DNA of 64,000 nt, taken from assembly GCA_002413045.1 (NCBI GenBank), contig DHWF01000002.1, positions 1-64,000 on the forward strand, given 5' to 3'. The DNA is from Chloroflexi bacterium UBA5189. Its GTDB lineage: Bacteria; Chloroflexota; Limnocylindria; Limnocylindrales; CSP1-4. Positions 14,060 through 22,646 of this stretch are shown here, in pieces. Each line of letters begins with the position of its first letter. Positions within the stretch are counted from its first letter, which is position 1. The translations under genes and the position numbers were made by a program. Below the pieces are notes generated by a model. It saw only the letters and a program-made list of their open reading frames with translations. It did not search any database and had not been told where the DNA came from.

Positions 14060-16105
14060 TCAGCCGCTCGGCGACCCGTTCGCGTCGATGTCGTCGCGGC
14101 TGTAGGGGACGTTGACCACGACCGTGTGGCGCCGGCCGAGGAGGGCGGAACGCAATCGCTTGACGTTCTGGTTGTACAGGATTCGCTCCCACCAGCTGCG
14201 GGCGACGAACTCGGGGATCACGACGAACGTGATCGGCGCCTCCCTGTCCGCCGGCCACGCGCGGTCGAGGACATCGAGGTACGCGAGCAGGGGCCCGACC
14301 AGCGCGCGGTAGGGCGACTCGACGAAGACGAGCGGAACATCCGATAGCTGGCGCTGCCAGCGCTCCTGGATGCGCGCGGCGTCCTGCGGGTCGTCGGACA
14401 CGAGGACCGCCAGGATGTCCGTCGAGATCGATCGTCCGACGTTGATCGCCTGGACGACCGCGCGGTTGATCCCCGGGACCGGGATCACGACGCGCTCCGC
14501 GCGACGGGGCCGCGGGATCTCGGCATCCGGCCGAACAGCCATCTTGAGCGCGACGGACCGGTACTGGCGCGCGATGAACAGCATCATCGCCACGAGGATC
14601 GGAATCAGGATCAGCACGATCCAGGCGCCGAGCGCGAACTTGGCGGCCGCGACCTCGACGGCGACGATACCCGTGGTCACGGCACCGATCCCGTTGATCG
14701 TGGCCTTTCTGCGCCAGCCGGGCTCCTCGCTGCGCAGCCGCCACCAGCGCCGGACCATCCCGGACTGGCTCAGCGTGAAGGCGACGAAGACCCCCACCGT
14801 GTACAGCGGGATCAGGTTCGTGACGCTGCCGCCGAAGATCACGATCAGGGCGACCGCGATGACGGCCAGGACGACGATCCCGTAGCTGAATGCGAGCCGG
14901 TCGCCCCGGTACGAGAAGGCGCGGGGCAGGAAGCCGTCGCGGGCGAGGATGCTGGACAGGCGCGGGAAGTCGGCAAACGCGGTGTTCGCGGCCAGCACGA
15001 GCAGGACCGCCGTCGACACCTGGACCAGGTAGTGGAAGGGCGTGCCGGCGCCCACGAACGTTCGGGTCAGCTGGCTGATCACCGTCTCCTGCTCGGTCGG
15101 GTCGGGCAGGATCCCGAGCTGGCCGGCCAGGAAGCTCATGCCGAGGAAGATCAAGCCGAAGAAGACGCCCATCATGATCAGCACCCGCTGGGCATTGCGG
15201 GGCTCGGGCGGCTTGAACGCCGGCACCCCGTTCGAGACGGCCTCGGTGCCGGTCAGGGCGACCGAACCCGACGAGAACGCCCGCAGGATCAGGAGGATGC
15301 CGAGCGGCTGGGCCTGCTGGGCCGCGAGCCAGGCTGCGGGAGCGTGGTACTCGGGCATGGTGCCAGTGACGAACCGGAAGAAGCCGAGAGCGAGAAGCCC
15401 GAAGATCGCCACGAGATAGACATAGGTGGGGATCGCGAAGATGGCGCCGCTCTCGCGAATGCCGCGGAGATTGACCAGCGCGATCATGAGGACGAGCCCG
15501 ATGCCGAGCCCGACGCGGTAGTCGAACAGCTCCGGGACAACGGACGTGAGCGCCGCGACCCCGGCGGCAATGGAGACCGACACTGTCAGTACGTAGTCGG
15601 TGAGCAGGGCGCCTGCTGCCACGAGCCCCGGCCGCGTGCCCAGGTTGTCCTTGGCGACGATGTAGGACCCGCCGCCATGGGGATACGCCGCCACCGTCTG
15701 CTGGTAGCTCGTCACGACGATCGCGAGCACGATGACGATCCCGATCGTGATCGGCATGGTGAGGGCGAGGGCACCCGCACCAGCGACGACGAGCACGCGC
15801 ATGATTTCCTCGGTCGCATACGCCGAGGACGAGATGTTGTCCGAAGCAAAGACGGCGAGACCGGTGAAGACGTTGAGGCGCTCGCTCAGCTCCGCGTGCA
15901 GCGAGATCGGCCGGCCGAACAGCACCCCTCGGACGCGGGCCACGGCCCGCCCGACCGGCGTCCGCGGTGCGGAGGCGGCTTCCTTCGCCACGAGCGCGCC
16001 GGGGCCGGCATAGCGGAAGTACGTCGAGTGCGGCCGATCGACGCGAACGCGGCGATCGCCCGGCTTCCGGCCCTGGAGCGGCGATTTGCCGCCGGTCACG
16101 GGCAC
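14060..16105 (-). CDS. KimA-like APC-superfamily potassium permease (copy 2)
   Basis: This 681-residue paralogue of the gene at 10477-12561 follows the KdpD-sensor gene by 22 bp in the kdp run. KimA-type segments are well preserved: VFASDNISSSAYATEEIM, AAYPHGGGSYIVAKDNLG, FSSGSVALTGTEAVSNG, LAANTAFADFPRLSSILARDG and the C-terminal SWWERILYNQNVKRLRSALL. About 12 helices are followed by a ~190-residue cytoplasmic domain. The start is GTG at 16105. Position directly behind kdpFABC supports K+ uptake. It may give constitutive or c-di-AMP-gated uptake beside the ATP-driven Kdp pump; this role is inferred. Confidence 0.85.
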   Translation of the reverse strand: MPVTGGKSPLQGRKPGDRRVRVDRPHSTYFRYAGPGALVAKEAASAPRTPVGRAVARVRGVLFGRPISLHAELSERLNVFTGLAVFASDNISSSAYATEEIMRVLVVAGAGALALTMPITIGIVIVLAIVVTSYQQTVAAYPHGGGSYIVAKDNLGTRPGLVAAGALLTDYVLTVSVSIAAGVAALTSVVPELFDYRVGLGIGLVLMIALVNLRGIRESGAIFAIPTYVYLVAIFGLLALGFFRFVTGTMPEYHAPAAWLAAQQAQPLGILLILRAFSSGSVALTGTEAVSNGVPAFKPPEPRNAQRVLIMMGVFFGLIFLGMSFLAGQLGILPDPTEQETVISQLTRTFVGAGTPFHYLVQVSTAVLLVLAANTAFADFPRLSSILARDGFLPRAFSYRGDRLAFSYGIVVLAVIAVALIVIFGGSVTNLIPLYTVGVFVAFTLSQSGMVRRWWRLRSEEPGWRRKATINGIGAVTTGIVAVEVAAAKFALGAWIVLILIPILVAMMLFIARQYRSVALKMAVRPDAEIPRPRRAERVVIPVPGINRAVVQAINVGRSISTDILAVLVSDDPQDAARIQERWQRQLSDVPLVFVESPYRALVGPLLAYLDVLDRAWPADREAPITFVVIPEFVARSWWERILYNQNVKRLRSALLGRRHTVVVNVPYSRDDIDANGSPSG

Positions 16106-16127
16106 CGATGACTGGCGAGGACGGCCC

Positions 16128-17288
16128 TCATCTGCCGGACGCTGGTCGTTCGCCGACCACGTGCACTTCGACCTCGGGCAGCCGCGCGATCAGCTGGTCG
16201 ACGAGCGGACGCTCCATCACGCGTCGCAGGCCGGTCGCCTCGCGGAACGGCAGGACGATGTGGGTCGCCCCACGAGCACGTGCCACCTCGCTGAGCCCGC
16301 TCGCCAGGTCATGCGCCTCGATCCGGATGATCTCCGCGCCGAGGTCCGTCGCGTCGTCGAGCGTCTCCTGGAGGTCGCGCACCCGATCGAATGGCTGGCG
16401 GGCCGATTCGGGCGTGTCGACGGCCACGCCGATCAGGACCCCGCGCACCGCGGCCGCAAGCGCCGCAGCGCGCCGGACGGCACGCCGGGACGCCTCGCTG
16501 CCATCCACCAGCACCAGGACCCGGTCGGTGATCAGGCTGAGCTCCTCGCCGCCCGACCCCTCGAGCTGGCCCTCGACGCGCTCCGCCACGAAGCGGAGAG
16601 CGAGGTCGCGCAATGCGGTGAGGTTCGTCTCGGTGAAGAACTTGTCGAGAGCGACCCGAGTCCGTTCCGGCGGGTACACGTTGCCGTGCTTCATGCGCTG
16701 GCGCAGGGCGTGCGGGCTCATGTCGACGATCTCGATCTCCTCGGCCCCGAACAGCACCTCGTTCGGCAGGCGTTCGTTGACGGGGGCGCCGGTGATCGTC
16801 GCCACTGCATCCGCAAGCGTGTCGAGGTGCTGGACGTTCAGGGTGCTGACGATGTGGATCCCGGCATCGCGAATGACCTCGACGTCCTCCCAACGCTTCT
16901 CGCGGATCGATCCCGGCACGTTGGTGTGGGCGAGCTCGTCGACGAGGGCGACCGTCGGCCGGCGCTCGACGATGGCATCGGTGTCCATTTCCTCGATCGT
17001 CATGCCGCGGTACTCGATCCGTCGGCGCGGAACGATCTCGAGGCCATCGAGGAGGCCGCTCACGACCGCGCGCCCGTGCGTTTCGGCATAGCCAACAACC
17101 ACGTCGGTACCGCGGGCCAGCCGCCGATGGCCCTCCTCGAGCATCTTGTAGGTCTTGCCGACGCCTGGCGCCATACCCAGGTACACGCGCAGCCGGCCCC
17201 GGGCGCTCGCCTCCTCCGATCGGACGCGGGCGAGCATCTGCTCGGCGGTCGGCCGGATGTCGATCGCGTCGCGCTCCGGATCGGTCAT
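16128..17288 (-). CDS. Stand-alone KdpD N-terminal sensor domain with universal-stress domain
   Basis: This 386-residue protein contains only the cytoplasmic N-terminal part of KdpD. GMAPGVGKT (residues 38-46) is the Walker A motif, VDELAHTNVPGS the Walker B-like segment, and residues about 255-380 form a universal stress protein domain (RVLVLVDGSEASRRAVRRA). There are no membrane helices, HisKA or HATPase domain. Those are in a separate gene (23390-24964) at the other end of the operon. The Usp domain of staphylococcal KdpD binds c-di-AMP. The ATG overlaps the kdpC stop as ATGA. It probably acts in trans on the kinase. Confidence 0.92.
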   Translation of the reverse strand: MTDPERDAIDIRPTAEQMLARVRSEEASARGRLRVYLGMAPGVGKTYKMLEEGHRRLARGTDVVVGYAETHGRAVVSGLLDGLEIVPRRRIEYRGMTIEEMDTDAIVERRPTVALVDELAHTNVPGSIREKRWEDVEVIRDAGIHIVSTLNVQHLDTLADAVATITGAPVNERLPNEVLFGAEEIEIVDMSPHALRQRMKHGNVYPPERTRVALDKFFTETNLTALRDLALRFVAERVEGQLEGSGGEELSLITDRVLVLVDGSEASRRAVRRAAALAAAVRGVLIGVAVDTPESARQPFDRVRDLQETLDDATDLGAEIIRIEAHDLASGLSEVARARGATHIVLPFREATGLRRVMERPLVDQLIARLPEVEVHVVGERPASGR

Positions 17289-17863
17289 TGGAGGAGCCCA
17301 TCCAGGTCCAGGTTGAGTTCGAGCAGGTGGACGCGCGGCTCGCCGAGGAAGCCGAACAGCGGGCCCTCGGTGTGGCGGGCTACGGCGGCGCGGACGGCAT
17401 CGACGCTGACCCCGCGAGCCGCCGCGACGCGGGCGACCTGGTACTCGGCCGCGGCCGGGCTGATGTCGGGATCGAGGCCGGAGGCGGAGGTCGTCACGAG
17501 ATCCACGGGGATCGGCGCATCGCCGTTGGCCGCTCGCAGGCGATCAATCTCGGCGCTGACGCGATCGATGAGGGCCTTGCTCGTCGTGCTGAGGTTCGAG
17601 CCGGCCGAGGCGCTCGCGTCATAGCCGTTCGCACCCGCGGCCGAGGGCCGGCCCCAGAAGTATCTCGGATCTGAGAACGCCTGCCCGATGAGGCTCGATC
17701 CTACCGTTCGCCCGTCGACGACGAGCATCGAGCCGTTGGCCTGGCGCGGGAAGGCGACCTGCGCGATCACCGTGACGGCCGCCGGGTAGACGACGCCGGT
17801 GATGAAGGTGAATGCGATGAGGAGGGCGATCGCGGGCCAGAGGCGCTGTCGGAGGAAGGTCAT
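17285..17863 (-). CDS. kdpC: Potassium-transporting ATPase subunit C
   Basis: This 192-residue KdpC has one N-terminal membrane helix (PAIALLIAFTFITGVVYPAAV) and the conserved periplasmic part: FSDPRYFWGRPSAAG, DLVTTSASGLDPDISPAAA and YQVARVAAARG. Length is normal for the family. KdpC stabilises the KdpFABC complex and helps ATP binding. It follows kdpB by 9 bp and overlaps the next gene by 4 bp. Confidence 0.96.
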   Translation of the reverse strand: MTFLRQRLWPAIALLIAFTFITGVVYPAAVTVIAQVAFPRQANGSMLVVDGRTVGSSLIGQAFSDPRYFWGRPSAAGANGYDASASAGSNLSTTSKALIDRVSAEIDRLRAANGDAPIPVDLVTTSASGLDPDISPAAAEYQVARVAAARGVSVDAVRAAVARHTEGPLFGFLGEPRVHLLELNLDLDGLLQ

Positions 17864-17872
17864 GGGATCGTC

Positions 17873-20059
17873 CTAGGCGAGGTGGAGGGCGGTCACGAGC
17901 AGGTCGATCACCTTGATGCCGATGAACGGCGCGACGATCCCACCGAGCCCGTAGATCAGGAGGTTGCGCTGGAGCAGGACGCTTGCCGGCGCCGGCCGGA
18001 ACGCGACCCCGCGGATCGCGAGCGGAACGAGGGCGATGATGATCAGCGCGTTGAAGATGACCGCCGACAGGATCGCGCTCTGCGGCGTTGCCAAGCCCAT
18101 CACGTTGAGCGCGCCGAGCTCCGGGTAGACGCTCACGAACATCGCCGGCAGGATCGCGAAGTACTTCGCGACGTCGTTGGCGATCGAGAACGTGGTGATC
18201 GAGCCACGCGTGATCAGCAGCTGCTTGCCGATCGCAATCACCTCGAGCAGCTTGGTCGGATCGGAGTCGAGGTCGACCATGTTGGCCGCCTCCTTGGCCG
18301 CCGACGTCCCGCTGTTCATGGCCATGCCGACGTCGGCCTGTGCGACCGCAGGAGCGTCGTTGGTGCCGTCGCCCGTCATCGCGACGAGGTGGCCGTCCGC
18401 CTGCTCCTTGCGGATGAACGCGATCTTGTCCTCAGGCGTGGCCTGCGCGATGAAGTCGTCGACGCCCGCCTCGCGGGCGATGGTCGCTGCGGTCCGGGGG
18501 TTGTCGCCGGTGATCATCACGGTCCGGATGCCCATGCGACGGAACTCGGCGAAGCGCTCCGGCAGCCCGGCCTTGATCGTGTCCTTGAGCTCGATCAACC
18601 CGAGGACCCGGCCATTGGCGAGGAGCGCGAGCGGTGTCGCGCCTTGGTCCGCGACGCGATCGGCGGCCTCGGCGACCTCCGACGGCATCCCGCCGCTCGC
18701 CAGCGCGCCGATCGCGTCGACGGCGCCCTTCAGGATCAGCGCACCGGCGGTCGTCCGGATACCGCTCGTCCGGGTCTGCGCGCTGAAGGCGATCTCCTCC
18801 GCGATCGTGGCGTCGAGCGCCGCGAGGCCGGCGTCATCGCCGGTAGCCGCGGGCGCCTTGGCCTCTGCAAGCAGCTTCCGGGCGAGCTCGACGATCGAGC
18901 GACCTTCTGGTGTCTCGTCGCGGATCGATGCCGCCAGGGCAGCCCCGATCGCCTCGCCAGCGGTGACCCCCGCGGCGGGCGTGATCGACGCCGCGAGCCG
19001 GTTGCCGTAGGTGATCGTGCCGGTCTTGTCGAGCAGGATGACGTCCACGTCGCCGGATGCCTCGACCGCGCGGCCGCTCATCGCGAGGACGTTGAACCGG
19101 GCGACGCGGTCCATCCCAGCGATGCCGATGGCGGACAGGAGTCCGCCGATCGTAGTCGGGATCAGGCATACGAGGAGCGCCGTGAGGGCGACCGTGTCGA
19201 CGACCGATCCGGCGTATGCGCCGAACGGGCGAAGGGTCACCGTGGCCATGAGGAAGACGATGGTCAGGCCCGCAAGCAGGATGGCGAGCGCGATCTCGTT
19301 GGGGGTGCGCTGGCGCTTCGCGCCCTCCACGAGCGCGATCATCCGATCGAGGAACGTCTCGCCGGGGTTCGCGGTGACCCGGACGACGAGACGGTCGCTT
19401 ACCAGCGTGGTGCCCCCGGTCACCGAGCTTCGGATGTCGGTCCCGGGCTCCTTGAGGACGGGTGCGGACTCGCCGGTGATCGCGGCTTCGTTGACGAAGC
19501 CGATGCCCTCGATGACGTCGCCGTCGGCCGCGATGGTCTCGCCCTCCTCGACGACGATCACGTCGTCGCGGCGCAATTCGGAGGACCCAACCTGCTCGAG
19601 GGTCCCGCCGGCGAGCCGGCGGTGGGCGACGGTCTCGGAACGCGCGCGCCGGAGCGTCGCCGCCTGGGCCCGCCCACGCGCCTCGGCGACTGCCTCGGCA
19701 AACGTCGCGAACAGGACGGTGAACCACAGCCAGATCGCGATCTGCACCTGGAACCCGAGGCCCGCCGGCCCGCTCGTTGGCTCGAGGCCGGTTGCCGTTG
19801 CGGCGGCGATCATCGTCACGAGCGCGGCCGTGATCTCGACCACGAACATCACCGGGTTCTTGATGAGGATTCGCGGATCGAGCTTGCGGAACGCTTGGGG
19901 AACGGCGGCGCGGAGCTGCTCGCGATCGAGGACGCCGCGCGGCCGCGGCGGCTCGCCACCGCTTGGCTTGCTGCCCCCGAGCGTCACGAATCGCTGGAAC
20001 CGGCGGGTGCCCCGGGCGAGATCGACGGCCAGGGCGTGGCCCTGCGGCGCGGCGGCCAT
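17873..20059 (-). CDS. kdpB: Potassium-transporting P-type ATPase subunit B
   Basis: This 728-residue P-type ATPase is the catalytic subunit. TGESAPV forms the actuator loop, DKTGTITYGN holds the phosphorylated Asp, and TGDGTNDAPAVAQADVGMAM is the hinge. TMs around LKNPVMFVVEITA-like sequence at the N-terminus (ILIKNPVMFVVEITAALVT) and IPTTIGGLLSAIGIAGMDR match KdpB. The ATG at 20059 overlaps the kdpA stop (TGATG), so the longer open frame upstream is excluded. The protein is about 45 residues longer at the N-terminus than typical KdpB, with a Gly/Pro/Arg-rich cytosolic extension. Confidence 0.97.
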   Translation of the reverse strand: MAAAPQGHALAVDLARGTRRFQRFVTLGGSKPSGGEPPRPRGVLDREQLRAAVPQAFRKLDPRILIKNPVMFVVEITAALVTMIAAATATGLEPTSGPAGLGFQVQIAIWLWFTVLFATFAEAVAEARGRAQAATLRRARSETVAHRRLAGGTLEQVGSSELRRDDVIVVEEGETIAADGDVIEGIGFVNEAAITGESAPVLKEPGTDIRSSVTGGTTLVSDRLVVRVTANPGETFLDRMIALVEGAKRQRTPNEIALAILLAGLTIVFLMATVTLRPFGAYAGSVVDTVALTALLVCLIPTTIGGLLSAIGIAGMDRVARFNVLAMSGRAVEASGDVDVILLDKTGTITYGNRLAASITPAAGVTAGEAIGAALAASIRDETPEGRSIVELARKLLAEAKAPAATGDDAGLAALDATIAEEIAFSAQTRTSGIRTTAGALILKGAVDAIGALASGGMPSEVAEAADRVADQGATPLALLANGRVLGLIELKDTIKAGLPERFAEFRRMGIRTVMITGDNPRTAATIAREAGVDDFIAQATPEDKIAFIRKEQADGHLVAMTGDGTNDAPAVAQADVGMAMNSGTSAAKEAANMVDLDSDPTKLLEVIAIGKQLLITRGSITTFSIANDVAKYFAILPAMFVSVYPELGALNVMGLATPQSAILSAVIFNALIIIALVPLAIRGVAFRPAPASVLLQRNLLIYGLGGIVAPFIGIKVIDLLVTALHLA

Positions 20060-21771
20060 CAGCTCAGCTTCCCGGCGTTCTGGAGGAGCTGGTCGACGAT
20101 CGGACCCAAGGACAGGGCGGGAAAGAACGTCAGGGCGCCGACGATGATCACCACGCCCATGAGCAGGACGGACCACAGGATGCCGGTCGTCGGGAAGGTC
20201 CCGAGCGAAGGCGCGACGCGGCGCTTCGCGGCCATGGATCCGGCAAGGGCCAGGATCGGGATGATCATCCCGTACCGCCCGATGAGCATTGCGATTGCGC
20301 CGGTCACGTTGTAGAAGGGCGTGTTGCCGGTCAGGCCGGCGAAGGCCGAGCCGTTGTTCCCGGTCTGGCTTGAGAACGCGTACAGGATCTCGCTGAAGCC
20401 GTGCGGGCCGGCGCTCAAGGGTCCCTTCAGGCCATCGGGCAGGACGGACGCAAGCGCGGTGAACCCGAGGATGCTCGCCCCGAGCACGAGGGCCGTCAGC
20501 ATGGCCATCTTGATCTCGAACGATTCGACCTTCTTGCCGAGATACTCGGGCGTCCGGCCGACCATCAGCCCCGCGATGAAGACGGCGAGGATGGCGCCGA
20601 TGACGAGCATGCCGTACATGCCCGCGCCGATCCCGCCGGGCGTGATCTCCCCGAGCTCCATGTTGAAGAGCGGGACAAGGCCGGCGATCGGCTGCGCGCT
20701 GTCGTGCCACGAGTTGATGGCACCCGTGCTGGTGCCCGTCGTGGCGGCCATGAACAGGCCACCGAGGGCCGCGCCGAAGCGGGTCTCCTTGCCCTCCATG
20801 TTGCCGAGGGCCGCCGAGTCGACGCCCGCCGGGAGCAGCGCGTTGCCGGTGGACTCGACGTGCATCGCCCCGATCGCGCCGACGAGCAGGATGACCGCCA
20901 TCGCCCCGAAGATCGTCCAGCCCTGGCGCTGGTTCTGGGCGTAGCGCCCGAAGGTGTAGGTCAGGGCGAAGCTGAGCCCGAGCAGCCCGACGATCTCAAG
21001 CCAGTCGGTCAGCGGTGTCGGGTTCTCGAACGGGTGAGAAGAATTCGCGTTGAAGAACCCACCGCCGTTATTCCCGATCTCCTTGATGATCTCCTGTGAG
21101 GCGACCGGTCCGAGCGCAATCAGTTGCTTGCCGCCCTGGAGGGTCGTTACCGCGTGCGACGGGTCCCACGTCTGCGGCACGCCCTGCCAGACGAGGACGA
21201 GCGCGCCGACGATCGAGATCGGCAGGAGGATGTAGAGGATTCCGCGGGTCAGGTCCACCCAGTAGTTGCCGAGCGTCTTCGAGCTCCGCCGGGTCAGTCC
21301 CCGGATCAGGGCGATCGCGACGGCCAGGCCGGTCGCCGCTGATGTGAAGTTGCGGACCGCCAGCATCGCTGCCTGGGTCAGGTAGGTGGCACCCGTCTCG
21401 CCGCTGTAGTTCTGCCAGTTCGTGTTGGTTTCGAAGCTGACCGATGTGTTGAACGCGAGATCGGGGCTCATGGGCGCAATCCCGCCCTGGTTGAACGGCA
21501 GGACATCCTGGAGGCGCAGAACCACGTAGCCCGCGACGATCGCCACGAGGGCCATCGCGAGCACCGAGACCGTGTACGCCTTCCAGTCCTGCTCCGCTGC
21601 CTCGTCGATCCCAGAGACGCGATACACGAGGCGCTCGACGGGCCGCAGGATCGGGCTGAGGAACGTCCGCTCGCCTTCCATCACGCGGTGGATGTAGCGG
21701 CCCAGCAGCGGCGTGAGGAGCAGGATCGCCCCAGCGATCGTCGCGAGCGTGAGGAAGTCGCCGAGCGCCAT
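20059..21771 (-). CDS. kdpA: Potassium-transporting ATPase subunit A
   Basis: This 570-residue protein is the K+-selective membrane subunit. Filter regions are visible: NTSVSFETNTNWQNYSGE and NNGGGFFNANSSHPFENPT, with further repeats containing GTSTGAINSWHDS and SQTGNNGSAFAGL. About ten helices are predicted from the hydrophobic pattern. The four-fold pore repeat resembles KcsA/Trk channels. The start is ATG at 21771, one base after the kdpF stop. Confidence 0.97.
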   Translation of the reverse strand: MALGDFLTLATIAGAILLLTPLLGRYIHRVMEGERTFLSPILRPVERLVYRVSGIDEAAEQDWKAYTVSVLAMALVAIVAGYVVLRLQDVLPFNQGGIAPMSPDLAFNTSVSFETNTNWQNYSGETGATYLTQAAMLAVRNFTSAATGLAVAIALIRGLTRRSSKTLGNYWVDLTRGILYILLPISIVGALVLVWQGVPQTWDPSHAVTTLQGGKQLIALGPVASQEIIKEIGNNGGGFFNANSSHPFENPTPLTDWLEIVGLLGLSFALTYTFGRYAQNQRQGWTIFGAMAVILLVGAIGAMHVESTGNALLPAGVDSAALGNMEGKETRFGAALGGLFMAATTGTSTGAINSWHDSAQPIAGLVPLFNMELGEITPGGIGAGMYGMLVIGAILAVFIAGLMVGRTPEYLGKKVESFEIKMAMLTALVLGASILGFTALASVLPDGLKGPLSAGPHGFSEILYAFSSQTGNNGSAFAGLTGNTPFYNVTGAIAMLIGRYGMIIPILALAGSMAAKRRVAPSLGTFPTTGILWSVLLMGVVIIVGALTFFPALSLGPIVDQLLQNAGKLS

Positions 21772-21772
21772 C

Positions 21773-21862
21773 TCAGAAGTCCTCGGGTCGCAGGAGGGCC
21801 CAGAGCAGGTACACGAGGCCCACGGCGGCCAGGATCCCGGCGAGCAGCTCGATCGGGTTCAA
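21773..21862 (-). CDS. kdpF: KdpF small subunit
   Basis: A 29-residue single-helix protein (LNPIELLAGILAAVGLV then YLLWALLRPEDF) lies directly before kdpA. The LLRPEDF ending matches KdpF, the small subunit that stabilises the Kdp complex. The start is TTG, because an in-frame stop lies five codons upstream and no ATG or GTG exists. The TTG overlaps the TGA of the preceding tiny gene. Too short for most gene finders. Confidence 0.9.
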   Translation of the reverse strand: MNPIELLAGILAAVGLVYLLWALLRPEDF

Positions 21863-21948
21863 CTGCGCACCCGGTCACACAGCCAGAGGTAGGCGGTGCC
21901 CACGAGGACGGCAACCACGGCGATGAGAGCGATCTGGATGTCCGTCAT
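21859..21948 (-). CDS. 29-residue single-helix membrane protein ahead of kdpF
   Basis: The ATG at 21948 overlaps the stop of the receiver gene (ATGA) and its stop overlaps the kdpF start, so it is embedded in a coupled chain. The product is one hydrophobic helix (IQIALIAVVAVLVGTAYLWL) with a short CDRVRS tail. I recall similar tiny reading frames ending in a CDR-like tail ahead of kdpF in actinobacterial kdp operons, but cannot check this here. It may be an additional small subunit or assembly factor of Kdp. It is not kdpF itself, which follows. Confidence 0.7.
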   Translation of the reverse strand: MTDIQIALIAVVAVLVGTAYLWLCDRVRS

Positions 21949-22331
21949 CGGACGTTCTCGCCGGCAGGCTGTGCGAGGCGCACGATGGCATCGACCATCG
22001 CCTCCGGCGGGGACGGCTTGGGGAGGTAGCCCGCGATGCGGAACTCGGCCAGCCGGGTCGGGCTCACCGGCGTCGCGCTCGTCACGATGACCGGCGGACT
22101 TCCGGCGGACGCGAGGTCGTGGTGGCGCAGGAACTCCCAGCCGGTCTCGCCCGGCAGGTTCAGGTCGAGGAGGATCAGGCTCGGGCGAAGGCCGCCACGC
22201 AGGGCATCTGCCGCGTCCTCCGCGGTTGCGGCCTCGACGATCTCGATGCCGCGTCCACGCAGATAGCGCGCGAGCGCCTGCCGCAGGCTCTCGTCGTCCT
22301 CGACCATGAGCACCTGGCGACGTGGGCTCAC
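21945..22331 (-). CDS. Receiver-only response regulator
   Basis: This 128-residue protein is a single CheY-like receiver: acidic E11, D12 and D13, phospho-acceptor D56 in LILLDLNLPG, TSATP, and the conserved Lys in YLPKPSPPE. There is no output domain. It overlaps both neighbours by ATGA, so it is made together with the 83-residue protein and the tiny membrane protein. As a second receiver next to kdpE it could compete for phosphate from the KdpD kinase or act on protein targets. Confidence 0.88.
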   Translation of the reverse strand: MSPRRQVLMVEDDESLRQALARYLRGRGIEIVEAATAEDAADALRGGLRPSLILLDLNLPGETGWEFLRHHDLASAGSPPVIVTSATPVSPTRLAEFRIAGYLPKPSPPEAMVDAIVRLAQPAGENVR

Positions 22332-22579
22332 GCGATCCGCTCCACCGCGAGATCGGCGCCCTCACCCGATCGCCAGAGCGGCATGACGCGGACACCGGCA
22401 TCGGCGGCCAGGCGTCGTGCCGGATCGAGAAGTGTCTCCCCGAACTGGATGTTGCTGAGGATCACCCGGGGCGCGCCACCGGACGCGACCAGCGCGATCG
22501 CCTCGCGGATGAGCCTCATCTCGCGCTCGAGGATCTCCGGGACCAGATCGGCGCTCCGGTCGGACTGCGTGTCGTGCAT
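22328..22579 (-). CDS. Conserved-looking 83-residue protein, function unknown
   Basis: This small soluble protein (MHDTQSDRSADLVPEIL...) contains an alpha/beta stretch with APRVILSNIQFGETLLDPARRLAADAGVRVMPLW. It overlaps the downstream receiver gene by ATGA and lies 67 bp after kdpE, so it belongs to the potassium operon. I do not recognise a family. The alternating helix-strand pattern suggests a small Rossmann-like or Usp-like half domain. There is no signal peptide. Confidence 0.65.
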   Translation of the reverse strand: MHDTQSDRSADLVPEILEREMRLIREAIALVASGGAPRVILSNIQFGETLLDPARRLAADAGVRVMPLWRSGEGADLAVERIA

Positions 22580-22630
22580 GACACGAATGTCGTCCCGGGC
22601 TCCAAGAGGCGAGAGCGGTTTGGGGTCGCC

Positions 22631-22646
22631 GCCGCCTTAAGTCGGC
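22631..22646. promoter_or_regulatory. Imperfect palindrome next to the kdpE stop codon
   Basis: GCCGCCTTAAGTCGGC is a 16 bp palindrome with one mismatched pair on each side. It abuts the kdpE stop (22647), inside the only sizeable gap (67 bp) of the potassium run. It could be an operator for a second, internal promoter or a weak terminator stem. Confidence 0.35.

Noticed and set aside
17882..20314. 810-codon plus-strand frame antisense to kdpB
   Set aside because: Shadow frame of a highly conserved P-type ATPase gene; no domains.
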